Both the position numbers and the translations under genes were made by a program. The notes under the pieces are model-generated. The model ran no database searches. It was not told where the DNA came from and worked only from the letters and a program-made list of their open reading frames with translations. From positions 1-64,000 of the forward strand of contig DASVLP010000056.1 in NCBI GenBank assembly GCA_036384795.1: DNA of 64,000 bases, written 5' to 3'. Origin of the DNA: Andeanibacterium sp036384795 (GTDB lineage Bacteria > Pseudomonadota > Alphaproteobacteria > Sphingomonadales > Sphingomonadaceae). Every line of letters begins with the position of its first letter. Within the stretch, counting starts at the first letter, position 1. Positions 18,076 through 25,280 of this stretch are shown here, piece after piece.

Positions 18076-18546
18076 ATGGCTATGTGGCGCAACACCCTCT
18101 GGCGCGATGTCTCTCCCACCGGCGCGATCAAGGATTTCGTCGAGGTGTGGAAAGGCAACCGCTATCGCTGGCGCACGCTGGCGCTCGCGCTCGCGATGAC
18201 CGGCGCGCTGCTCTACATCGCGCTGCCCGCCACCGTGCGCGCGCCGCCGCCGCATCCCGACATCACCTACATCTCGACGCTCGACGAGAACCGTACGCGA
18301 GCGCAGATCATGGCCTCGAACATCGCCCACCAGAAAGCCGAGGAGAAAGTGGTCGCGGCCGAGCAGCGGCAGGCCGAGGACAGGAAGAAATTCTGGGAGG
18401 CAATCGGCCGGGCGACGTTCATCGACGTCGATGCGATCAAGAAGAAGGCCGCCGAGGACGCCGCCGCGCAGAAGAAGGCCGACGAGCAGCGCGCCGCGGA
18501 GAACATGGCGCGCTGGAAGGAGCAAGCGGGCTCTGCCGGCAAGTGA
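18076..18546 (+). CDS. Single-pass membrane protein with charged coiled-coil tail
   Basis: This 156-residue protein has one membrane helix near residues 35-53 (TLALALAMTGALLYIALPAT). Most of the remainder (residues 75-150) is Ala/Lys/Glu/Gln-rich and probably a long coiled coil (HQKAEEKVVAAEQRQAEDRK). No family recognised. The N-terminus contains WRDVSPTGAIKDFVEVWK. It ends 10 bases before the proposed GTG start of ribD, so it may share that transcript, but no functional link to riboflavin synthesis is apparent. Confidence 0.75.
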   Translation: MAMWRNTLWRDVSPTGAIKDFVEVWKGNRYRWRTLALALAMTGALLYIALPATVRAPPPHPDITYISTLDENRTRAQIMASNIAHQKAEEKVVAAEQRQAEDRKKFWEAIGRATFIDVDAIKKKAAEDAAAQKKADEQRAAENMARWKEQAGSAGK

Positions 18547-18556
18547 CGCAAGCGAT

Positions 18557-19498
18557 GTGCGCTGGCTGAGCGCGGCGGCCGCGCTCGCGATCCGCGCGCG
18601 CCCGCTGAGCCGGCCCAATCCGGCGGTGGGTGCGCTGATGGTAAAGGACGGCATTGTCGTCGGGCGCGGCTGGACCGCGGCCGGCGGGCGGCCGCACGCC
18701 GAGGCGGTGGCGCTCGACGAGGCCGGCGAAGCCGCGCGTGGCGCGACGCTTTACGTGACGCTCGAACCGTGCGCGCACCGCAGCCCGCGCGGCCCCGCCT
18801 GCGCCGACCTGACGGCGGCCGCCGGGCTCGAACGCGTGGTGATCGGGATCGAGGATCCCGATCCCCGCACCCGCGGCGCCGGTGCGGAGCGGCTGAGAGC
18901 GGCAGGGATCGATGTCGTCATGGCCGACGATCCGGACTGCCGCGCCAGCCTCGCCGGCTACCTGACGCGCAAGCTCACCGGGCTGCCGCTGGTGACGGTG
19001 AAGCTCGCGCTCACCGCCGACGGATACATCGCGCGGTCCGACGGAACCAGCAAGTGGATCACGGGCGAGGCAGCCCGCGCCCACGCCCATCTCGAACGCG
19101 CGCTGAGCGATGCGATCCTGGTCGGCGGCGGCACCTTGCGCGCCGACGATCCGCGGCTCGACGTGCGCCTGCCCGGGCTCGAACCGCGTAGCCCGCGCCG
19201 CCTGGTGCTGACCCGGGGCCAAGCTCCCGCCGGATGGGAAGCGCTGGCCGAGCCACGCGACATCGGGACCCTCGAAGACGTGCAGTACCTGCTGGTCGAA
19301 GGCGGCGCGCAGACGGCGGCGGCGTTCCTCGATGCAGGGCTCGCCGGCCGGCTGCTGGTCTACCGCGCGCCGGTCGCCTTCGGCAAAGGCATTCCGGGGT
19401 TTCGCGCGCCCGGCCCCGACGGCGTTCCACCCAGCTGGCGCCTGGCGGATCGGCGGCAGCTTGGCAGCGACACGCTCGAAGTCTATCAGCCCCGCTGA
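18557..19498 (+). CDS. ribD: RibD, bifunctional deaminase/reductase of riboflavin synthesis
   Basis: The 313-residue protein joins a zinc deaminase domain to a reductase domain. The deaminase has PHAEA (His47, Glu49), EPCAHRSPRGPAC (Cys72 and Cys82) and the reductase has VKLALTADGYIARSDGTSKW and a C-terminal VEGGAQTAAAFL. It catalyses the second and third steps from GTP to riboflavin. I chose GTG at 18557 because the sequence from there (RWLSAAAALAIRARPLSRPN) aligns with the start of other RibD proteins; no ATG is available before the conserved region. The stop overlaps the ribE start by one base. No FMN riboswitch was seen upstream. Confidence 0.95.
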   Translation: MRWLSAAAALAIRARPLSRPNPAVGALMVKDGIVVGRGWTAAGGRPHAEAVALDEAGEAARGATLYVTLEPCAHRSPRGPACADLTAAAGLERVVIGIEDPDPRTRGAGAERLRAAGIDVVMADDPDCRASLAGYLTRKLTGLPLVTVKLALTADGYIARSDGTSKWITGEAARAHAHLERALSDAILVGGGTLRADDPRLDVRLPGLEPRSPRRLVLTRGQAPAGWEALAEPRDIGTLEDVQYLLVEGGAQTAAAFLDAGLAGRLLVYRAPVAFGKGIPGFRAPGPDGVPPSWRLADRRQLGSDTLEVYQPR

Positions 19499-20115
19499 TG
19501 TTTACCGGTATCGTCACCGCCGTGGGCACCATCGCCGCCAGCGAGCAGCGCGGCGACTTGCGCTTGCGCATCGCCTGCCCGTTCGATCCCGACGCGATCG
19601 CGATCGGCGCGTCGATCGCCTGTTCGGGCGTCTGCCTCACCGTGGTCGACAAAGGCGGCGAGGCCGGTAACGCGTGGTTCGCCGTGGATGTGAGCGCCGA
19701 AACCACCTCGCGAACCGCGCCCGGAATGTGGGCCGAGGGCGCGCGGCTCAATCTGGAGCAATCGTTGAGGCTCGGCGACGAGCTTGGCGGGCATATCGTC
19801 TCGGGCCACGTCGACGCGGTCGGCGAGGTGGTTCGGGTCGTGCCCGAAGGCGCTTCGACTCGCCTGACCATCGCCGCGCCGGCAAGCCTCGCCGCTTATA
19901 TCGCGCCGAAGGGCTCGATCGCGGTCGACGGCGTGTCGCTGACCGTTAACGAGGTCACCGACCGACCCGACGGCACTGCCGAGTTCGGCCTCAACATCAT
20001 CCCGCACACCGCCGAGGTCACGACGCTGGGCGACCTCGAACAGGGCGGCGGGGTCAATCTCGAGATCGACACGATGGCGCGCTACTTGAAGCGCATGCAG
20101 GATCTCGCGGCCTAA
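19498..20115 (+). CDS. ribE: Riboflavin synthase, alpha subunit
   Basis: The 205-residue protein starts MFTGIVTAVG and has two lumazine-binding repeats, the first with ACSGVCLTVVD and the second with IAVDGVSLTVNEV; GGHIVSGHVDAVGEV lies between them. It dismutates two molecules of 6,7-dimethyl-8-ribityllumazine to riboflavin. The ATG overlaps the ribD stop (TGATG), so both are translated from one mRNA. Its end overlaps the end of the convergent acetyltransferase gene by 4 bases. Confidence 0.97.
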   Translation: MFTGIVTAVGTIAASEQRGDLRLRIACPFDPDAIAIGASIACSGVCLTVVDKGGEAGNAWFAVDVSAETTSRTAPGMWAEGARLNLEQSLRLGDELGGHIVSGHVDAVGEVVRVVPEGASTRLTIAAPASLAAYIAPKGSIAVDGVSLTVNEVTDRPDGTAEFGLNIIPHTAEVTTLGDLEQGGGVNLEIDTMARYLKRMQDLAA

Positions 20116-20663
20116 ACCCGCGCAAGTGGCCCGCCGGCGAACTGCGCCCGGGTGATCTCGAAATAGACGTAGGGCACCGGCCCGCCGGGAGTATCGATCA
20201 GCTCGGTCTCGTCGGTCAGCACGCCGCCGATCTTCTCCATCGCGCGGCAAGAGCGGAGGTTGTCCCGACCGACGCGGAACACCACGCGACCGACGAACTT
20301 GTGCGCGTGGACCAGCATCAGCCGCTTCATCTCGGCGTTGTACGAACCTCCCCAGTGGGAGCGCGCAAGGAACGTCCAGCCTATCTCGATCGCGGCTGGA
20401 TCGGACGCGAGCGGACGATAACTCGACGAGCCGATGATGCGCTCGCCGCCGCCCGCGTGCTTATCGACCGCCGCCAATGCGCCGCCGCTCGCCAGCAGGT
20501 CGTCGAAGAACGCGGCGAACATCGGCGCCTGCCAGCGGCTGCTGACCGGATGGCCCGCCCAGACTTGAGGATCGCCGCCGACCGCGTAAAGCGCGTCGCG
20601 ATCGGCTTCCCGGAGCGGCCTCAGCAGCAGCCGCTCCCCTTCGAGGACCGGCTGCCGGTCCAT
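20112..20663 (-). CDS. GNAT family N-acetyltransferase (RimJ/RimL-like)
   Basis: The 183-residue protein begins LEGERLLLRPLREADRDALY, the typical first strand and helix of RimJ/RimL-like acetyltransferases. It continues with EIGWTFLARSHWGGSYNAEM (strand and helix of the acetyl-CoA site) and FRVGRDNLRSCRAMEKIGG, the conserved C-terminal part. It would acetylate an amine on a protein or small molecule. Substrate unknown. One base separates its ATG from the stop of tyrB upstream on the same strand, which suggests an operon. Confidence 0.88.
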   Translation of the reverse strand: MDRQPVLEGERLLLRPLREADRDALYAVGGDPQVWAGHPVSSRWQAPMFAAFFDDLLASGGALAAVDKHAGGGERIIGSSSYRPLASDPAAIEIGWTFLARSHWGGSYNAEMKRLMLVHAHKFVGRVVFRVGRDNLRSCRAMEKIGGVLTDETELIDTPGGPVPYVYFEITRAQFAGGPLARV

Positions 20664-20664
20664 C

Positions 20665-21840
20665 TCAGCCGGTCACCGCGCGCAATGCGGCGATGAACTT
20701 GTCGATGTTCGCGTCGGTCAGCCCGGCGATGTTGATCCGGCCCGAGCCCGCCATGTAGATGCCGTGCTCCTCGCGCAGGCGCAGGATCTGCTCGGGGGTC
20801 AGCGCGAGCATAGAGAACAGGCCGTTCTGCCCGCCGATCGGGGTCAGGTCGAGCGACCCGACTTGCCCCGCGGCGGCGAGCTTGTCGCGCACCTGGCGCA
20901 TGCGGGCGCGCATCGTGTCGAGCTCATCGGTCCATTGCGCGACCAGCGTGGGATCGGCGAGCACCAGCCGGACCGCCGCCGCGCCGTGATCGGGCGGCAT
21001 CGACCAGGCCGCGCGGGCCAGCGCATAGCCGTTCGAGAGGATCGCCGGAAGCTGGCCCGCCTGCTGCGCCATCACGTAGACCGCGCCGACGCGGTCGCGG
21101 TAGAGGCCGAAATTCTTGTCGCAGCTATAGGCGACGATCGCCTCGGGCACTTCGGCGAGGACCCGGCGTACGCCGTAGGCATCCCCCTCCATCCCCTGGC
21201 CGAGGCCCTGGTAGGCAAGGTCGAGCAGCGGCAGCACGCCGTGCTGCGCGACGAGCTGGGCGATCTCGTCCCATTCGGCCGGCGAATAGTCGATGCCGGT
21301 GGGATTGTGGCAGCAGCCGTGGAGCAGGATCGCATCGCCCGGCGCCGCATCGCGCAGCGCGGCGCGCAGCGCTTCCATATCCGCCGTGCCGTCGGCCGCG
21401 GCGTGCTGGAAATTCCCCGCCTCGAGCCCGAGGTCCTTCAGGATCTGCGCGTGGTTGGGCCAGCTCGGCGTACCCATCAGCACTTTGCCGACGCCCGCCC
21501 GCTTGGCCAGCGCCGCCGCCAGCCGTACCGCGCCGGTGCCGCCGGGGGTCTGCATGCCCTCAATCCGGCCCTCCATCGTGGCATCTTCGCCGAACACGAA
21601 CGGCATCAGCGCATGGACGAACTCCATGTCGCCCTCGGGGCCGAGATAAGCTTTCGAATCCTGTTCCTCGACCAGCTTGCGCTCGGCCGCCTTGATCGCG
21701 CCAAACACCGGGGTGCCGCCCTGGCCGGTGCGGTAGACGCCGACGCCGAGGTCGATCTTGTCGGGCCGCGGGTCCTGGTCGTGCAGCTTGATCAGCGCGA
21801 GCAGCGCGTCGGGCGGTTGGGCGGTGATGGTCTCGAGCAT
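20665..21840 (-). CDS. tyrB: Aromatic amino acid aminotransferase (TyrB/AspC family)
   Basis: This 391-residue fold-type I PLP enzyme has KIDLGVGVYRTGQGGTPVF near the start, LLHGCCHNPTGID with the conserved Asn-Pro-Thr-Gly, LLDLAYQGLGQG with the PLP-pyridine Asp, and SCDKNFGLYRDRVG with the Schiff-base Lys. It transfers amino groups between aromatic or acidic amino acids and 2-oxoglutarate. The exact preference (Tyr/Phe or Asp) is not decided by sequence alone. The ATG at 21840 is used; a longer upstream frame lacks the family's start. The GNAT gene follows. Confidence 0.93.
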   Translation of the reverse strand: MLETITAQPPDALLALIKLHDQDPRPDKIDLGVGVYRTGQGGTPVFGAIKAAERKLVEEQDSKAYLGPEGDMEFVHALMPFVFGEDATMEGRIEGMQTPGGTGAVRLAAALAKRAGVGKVLMGTPSWPNHAQILKDLGLEAGNFQHAAADGTADMEALRAALRDAAPGDAILLHGCCHNPTGIDYSPAEWDEIAQLVAQHGVLPLLDLAYQGLGQGMEGDAYGVRRVLAEVPEAIVAYSCDKNFGLYRDRVGAVYVMAQQAGQLPAILSNGYALARAAWSMPPDHGAAAVRLVLADPTLVAQWTDELDTMRARMRQVRDKLAAAGQVGSLDLTPIGGQNGLFSMLALTPEQILRLREEHGIYMAGSGRINIAGLTDANIDKFIAALRAVTG

Positions 21841-21916
21841 GGCGGGCGCTCCATGGCGACAGCGATGCGCTATCGCAAGGGGCAATCTTGTCCCCCGCGC
21901 GAGATTCCGCGGGGGT

Positions 21917-22732
21917 TCAGAACGGAAGCAGATCGCGCTTTTCGGAGAACTTCATGTAGCCGACATTGAGGCCGAGGCGCATCCCGATGCCGAGCCGCAC
22001 CGGGACCAGCACGACATCGCCGCGCTTCAGCTCGCTGATGTTGAACCCGCCGAGGAAATAGGCCTGCCCTTCGCCCGCCGCATAGCGGTGGAACAAGTCG
22101 TCGGTGTCGTAGAGGTTGTAGACCAGGATGAACGTGCGCCCGCCGCTGCCGCCGAAGTCCGGGCCGAACGAAGGCCCGGTCCAGTGGACTTCGCGCTGCC
22201 CTTCGATCTTGTGATAAAGCGTGCCCGAGCCGTAGCGCAGACCGACCACGAACGCGCCGCCCCCTTCGGTCCCAACGATGTAGCCGTTCGGCCGGCCCTG
22301 CTTCTTGAGCAGGTCTTCGATCATCTCGGCAAGCCCGCGCGCGCCTTTGCCGAACACGCCTTGCGCGGCCGGCAGCAGCTCGTCTTCGCCATAAGTCGTG
22401 CTCTGGTTCGCCGGAGCGGGAGAGCCGGCAAGGACCGGACCGCCGGTGGCCGTCGGGGGCGGAGCCTGGTCTTCGGCAGTGCCACCGGGGGCATCGGCGA
22501 AGCCGGGGGCGGCGCCCTCGGTGGCTGGGGCTGGAGCGACCGGAGCGGCCGGAGGCGTCGGAACCGGCGCGGGCTGCTGCGGCGTCGCAAGGTCGCCGTC
22601 GATCACGGTGTCCGGGTCGACCGTCTGCAGCTGCTGCGATGCGGCCGGCCCGGCGGCCAGCAGCGCACAGGCAAGCGCCGCGCCTGGTATGCCGTAACGG
22701 CGGCCGATAGCGGAAAATCGCGAACTGGTCAT
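21917..22732 (-). CDS. DUF1134 (EipA-like) envelope protein
   Basis: The 271-residue protein has a signal peptide (ALACALLAAGPAASQQ), a Pro/Ala-rich linker of roughly residues 45-115 and a C-terminal DUF1134 domain (RPNGYIVGTEGGGAFVVGLR; YGSGTLYHKIEGQREVHWTG; DVVLVPVRLGIGMRLGLNVG). DUF1134 proteins are exported and conserved in alphaproteobacteria; in Brucella and Caulobacter the homologue EipA supports envelope integrity. The linker is longer than I would expect. The ATG at 22732 follows a GGGAG stretch. Confidence 0.88.
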   Translation of the reverse strand: MTSSRFSAIGRRYGIPGAALACALLAAGPAASQQLQTVDPDTVIDGDLATPQQPAPVPTPPAAPVAPAPATEGAAPGFADAPGGTAEDQAPPPTATGGPVLAGSPAPANQSTTYGEDELLPAAQGVFGKGARGLAEMIEDLLKKQGRPNGYIVGTEGGGAFVVGLRYGSGTLYHKIEGQREVHWTGPSFGPDFGGSGGRTFILVYNLYDTDDLFHRYAAGEGQAYFLGGFNISELKRGDVVLVPVRLGIGMRLGLNVGYMKFSEKRDLLPF

Positions 22733-22942
22733 ACGCCCCCACTCCCTCTGGCAGGGATAAGTCCGCCGTGACAAGAATCCTTACCGGCTGAAGCGACAAT
22801 GAATGCGCGGCAGGGCGAGTCCGATTTGCGGCGGGGCGAGCCTGAATGGAGCCGACGACCAGACGAAGAGGATCGGAGACTGGGGATTATCCCTGCATCT
22901 CTCTCCTGCGGACCTGGGTGTTCTGCTGCGGCGGCAGCGCGC

Positions 22943-23035
22943 TGGCGGAGACGGAGGGATTCGAACCCTCGGTACAGGATTTACCCGTACGGCGGTTTAG
23001 CAAACCGCTGGTTTCAGCCACTCACCCACGTCTCC
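22943..23035 (-). tRNA. tRNA-Ser (anticodon GCT)
   Basis: The minus strand runs GGAGACGTGGGTGAGTGG at the 5' end and ends in CGTCTCC-G-CCA, giving a perfect seven-pair acceptor stem, the G discriminator of serine tRNAs and an encoded CCA. The anticodon loop is GGTTTGCTAAACC (anticodon GCT), and the extra arm is long, as expected for a class II tRNA. The T arm contains GGTTCGAATCC. Reads AGC and AGU codons. Confidence 0.97.
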
Positions 23036-23108
23036 GGATCGCAGCGGCAATGGCGGCGCGCTATAACGAGGGGCTTCGGGCCCGGCAAGTGCGCCCGGAC
23101 GGCAAATC

Positions 23109-23771
23109 TCACGCGCCGACCGCCGAGCGGCAATCCTCGCCAACCAGCGCCTGCGCGGCTGCGGGATCGAACGGCTGGAGGTCTAGCGCGAGGCGCGCGA
23201 GTTGCTGCAGCGTCAGGCTTTCCTGGAACGCGAGGCCGTGGCGATACTCGCGGCGCCAGCAGACCGCGGCGACGCGCGGCGCCAGTCCGGGAATCTCGAG
23301 CCGGAGCGGCGCACCGACCGGAAGCTGCCGGCCCGCCTCGATGCATGCCCCCTGCGACGAAAGATTGGCCAGGAAGGCCGGCGCCCGCTCGCCTGCGGCC
23401 ATCAACGTTGCCGGATGCGCGATGCGCAACCGCAACGGCCGGCGCGGGCGCGAACCCGGCTCGTTCAGGAACTCGTCCACGTCGATCGGGCTCGAAAAGC
23501 GACAGCCGGCGAAGTCGCCCGCGATCCACCGCCGCTCTATGGCGTAGAGTTCGCCGTCCGCCGGTTCGAGAAACATGTGCCGCTCCGGCGGATGGGCGTG
23601 GAACAGCCGCACCCGGGCGCCGGTCGTGGAAACGTCGTGCAGGATGCACGGATATTCGCCGCTGAGGCAGCGCAGCTTCGTCATCCGCATGGTCAGCCGC
23701 TGACGCGTGCCACCGCGGCGTTCCGCTTGCGACGCTTCGCCTTCAGAACTTGCTTGCACCGGTGCCAGCAT
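23109..23771 (-). CDS. Protein with two PilZ-like domains
   Basis: The 220-residue product contains a PilZ motif set RRGGTRQRLT followed by DVSTTGARVRL (the RxxxR and D/NxSxxG pair that binds cyclic di-GMP). A second, more degenerate copy has RRPLRLRI followed by NLSSQGACIEA. It is thus a candidate cyclic di-GMP receptor, possibly linked to surface or polysaccharide behaviour. The ATG at 23771 is chosen because GGAAG lies at the right spacing; a 13-residue N-terminal extension is possible. The exopolysaccharide locus begins 350 bases beyond its start. Confidence 0.85.
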   Translation of the reverse strand: MLAPVQASSEGEASQAERRGGTRQRLTMRMTKLRCLSGEYPCILHDVSTTGARVRLFHAHPPERHMFLEPADGELYAIERRWIAGDFAGCRFSSPIDVDEFLNEPGSRPRRPLRLRIAHPATLMAAGERAPAFLANLSSQGACIEAGRQLPVGAPLRLEIPGLAPRVAAVCWRREYRHGLAFQESLTLQQLARLALDLQPFDPAAAQALVGEDCRSAVGA

Positions 23772-24124
23772 CGGCTTCCTTTCGTCGGCGCAAGGATTTT
23801 GACGATGCACCGTGGTTAAGGATTCCTACGCGGCCAAGGTAAACAATCCGTTAGGCATGATTGACCGGCCGGGCATGCCACTGTTCGCCTCGCCTGCGAT
23901 GGACTTGGTCGCAACGGACTTCAAATCGAAACGAGCGGGCGGGATAAGGATTCCCAGGGAACCAAACGTCCACCGAATGGTTGCCGTTTCGCGATATCAG
24001 TAGTTGTGAATTCGAGACCTCTGCCTGGTAACTTTTCTAAACTTCTGCTAATGGCTTGAATCGCTGCTGAAATTTAGCCATGAATGCGGCAGCCAACCGT
24101 AGCGCGAGATGCGGAGTGCAATTT
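23772..24124. promoter_or_regulatory. Intergenic region before the exopolysaccharide locus, with EcfG-like motif
   Basis: This 353-base gap has lower GC content than its surroundings and no convincing gene; one 63-codon frame at 23812-24003 lacks a good start site. It separates the PilZ gene (leftward) from the exopolysaccharide genes (rightward), so promoters for both must lie here. GGAAC-N16-GGTT at 23958-23982 resembles a sigma-EcfG promoter reading right, 142 bases before the next start. The first base of its -10 box differs from the consensus C, so this is only a candidate. Confidence 0.35.
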
Positions 24125-24337
24125 ATGAGTTTCCGTAAGTATCTAATGTCGCTTGCCGGGCTTGCGCTCGTCTCGACCGCGGTGCTCAGCGCGCCGGCGA
24201 TCGCCCAGACAGCTGACGACGATGATGATGCGGGACTGTGGATCGCCGGGGTCGGTATCGCCGGCGCGACAATTCTCGCCATCGTGCTGGGCACCACCGG
24301 CGAAGAAGAGACCAATCCGCCTCCCGTCAGCCCTTGA
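24125..24337 (+). CDS. Small exported protein with acidic patch and C-terminal hydrophobic helix
   Basis: This 70-residue protein has a signal peptide (YLMSLAGLALVSTAVLSAPA, cleavage probably after AIAQ), an acidic run DDDDD, then a hydrophobic segment WIAGVGIAGATILAIVL and the tail EEETNPPPVSP. The ATG at 24125 follows GGAGTG. After cleavage only about 45 residues remain, one helix in the membrane. Function unknown. Its place directly in front of the wza-like gene suggests it serves exopolysaccharide export or its control; I have no family for it. Confidence 0.7.
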   Translation: MSFRKYLMSLAGLALVSTAVLSAPAIAQTADDDDDAGLWIAGVGIAGATILAIVLGTTGEEETNPPPVSP

Positions 24338-24464
24338 GGCTTTCGGGCCACTCAAGTTTTTCGCGCAGCTGGGGAATATCGGCGAAAACCGTCCCGGCAG
24401 CGCCGGGTTGCATCGCTGCGGCGAACGCCCTCTCGAGATTAGGTGGCGACTGGATCATCTGGCA

Positions 24465-25262
24465 ATGACATCGCAGTTCGCGCATCGGGTGTGTGATCCA
24501 CGCTGCGATGCAGTGGATCACCGTCGGTCGAACCGGGCGCGGCCCAATTTGCGGCCGGCGGTGCGGCTCGCGGCACCGCTGCGCCTCGCCCTTTGCTGCG
24601 CCGCCGTCCTTCCGCTCGCGGCGTGCGCGTCGACGCGCGGCGGCAACATTCCTTACGACGTCTCGGGGTTCGGCCAGCCCGACGCGCTGTCGACCACCGT
24701 GCTCGATGAAAGCTACCAGATCGCGCCGCTCGACACGTTGACGGTTCACGTCTTCCAGGTGCCGGATCTTTCTGGCGACTATCAGGTCGATCTTACCGGA
24801 CATATCGCGATGCCGCTGATCGGCAGCGTCAAAGCGGTCGACCTGACTACGGCGCAGTTGCAGAAAACCCTCGAAGACAAGCTGGCAGTTTCCTACCTCA
24901 AAAACCCCGATGTGACGGTCGGCATCTCCAAGTCGACCGGCAGCATCATCACCGTCGACGGCGCGGTGAACAAGGCCGGCGTGTTTCCGGTGATGAGCAA
25001 GATCACCCTGGTCCAGGCGATCGCGCTGGCCGGTGGAACCGAAGAATCCGCCAACGATCGGCGTGTGGCGGTGTTCCGCCGCATCGGCGGGAAGCGCATG
25101 GCGGCGGCGTTCGACTTGCAGGATATTCGGCGGGGGAAGGAGCCCGACCCCGAGATCTACCGGGGTGACATCATCATCGTCGACGGCAACTCGGCGAAGA
25201 AGAACTACCGCGATTTCCTGCGTTCGCTGCCGCTCATCAGCATCTTCACCCCGATCTTGTAA
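24465..25262 (+). CDS. Polysaccharide export outer membrane lipoprotein (Wza-like)
   Basis: The protein has a lipobox LPLAAC. Then come a polysaccharide export domain (SYQIAPLDTLTVHVFQVPDL, DYQVDLTGHIAMPLIGSVK) and a SLBB-like domain (ITVDGAVNKAGVFPV, LVQAIALAGGTEES). It would form the outer membrane channel for exopolysaccharide with the Wzc-like protein downstream. Start choice is uncertain: ATG 24465 gives 265 residues but leaves 41 residues before the signal helix. TTG 24549 or GTG 24561 gives a normal lipoprotein signal and may be the true start. No clear ribosome binding site favours one. Confidence 0.85.
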   Translation: MTSQFAHRVCDPRCDAVDHRRSNRARPNLRPAVRLAAPLRLALCCAAVLPLAACASTRGGNIPYDVSGFGQPDALSTTVLDESYQIAPLDTLTVHVFQVPDLSGDYQVDLTGHIAMPLIGSVKAVDLTTAQLQKTLEDKLAVSYLKNPDVTVGISKSTGSIITVDGAVNKAGVFPVMSKITLVQAIALAGGTEESANDRRVAVFRRIGGKRMAAAFDLQDIRRGKEPDPEIYRGDIIIVDGNSAKKNYRDFLRSLPLISIFTPIL

Positions 25263-25280
25263 CGGTAAAGGGACAGCCAG

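Noticed and set aside
18300..18556. FMN riboswitch before ribD
   Set aside because: The region is the coding sequence of the coiled-coil membrane protein and none of the conserved FMN aptamer segments is present.
23812..24003. 63-codon frame before the exopolysaccharide locus
   Set aside because: GTG start without a ribosome binding site and in a low-GC promoter region; no features of a real protein.
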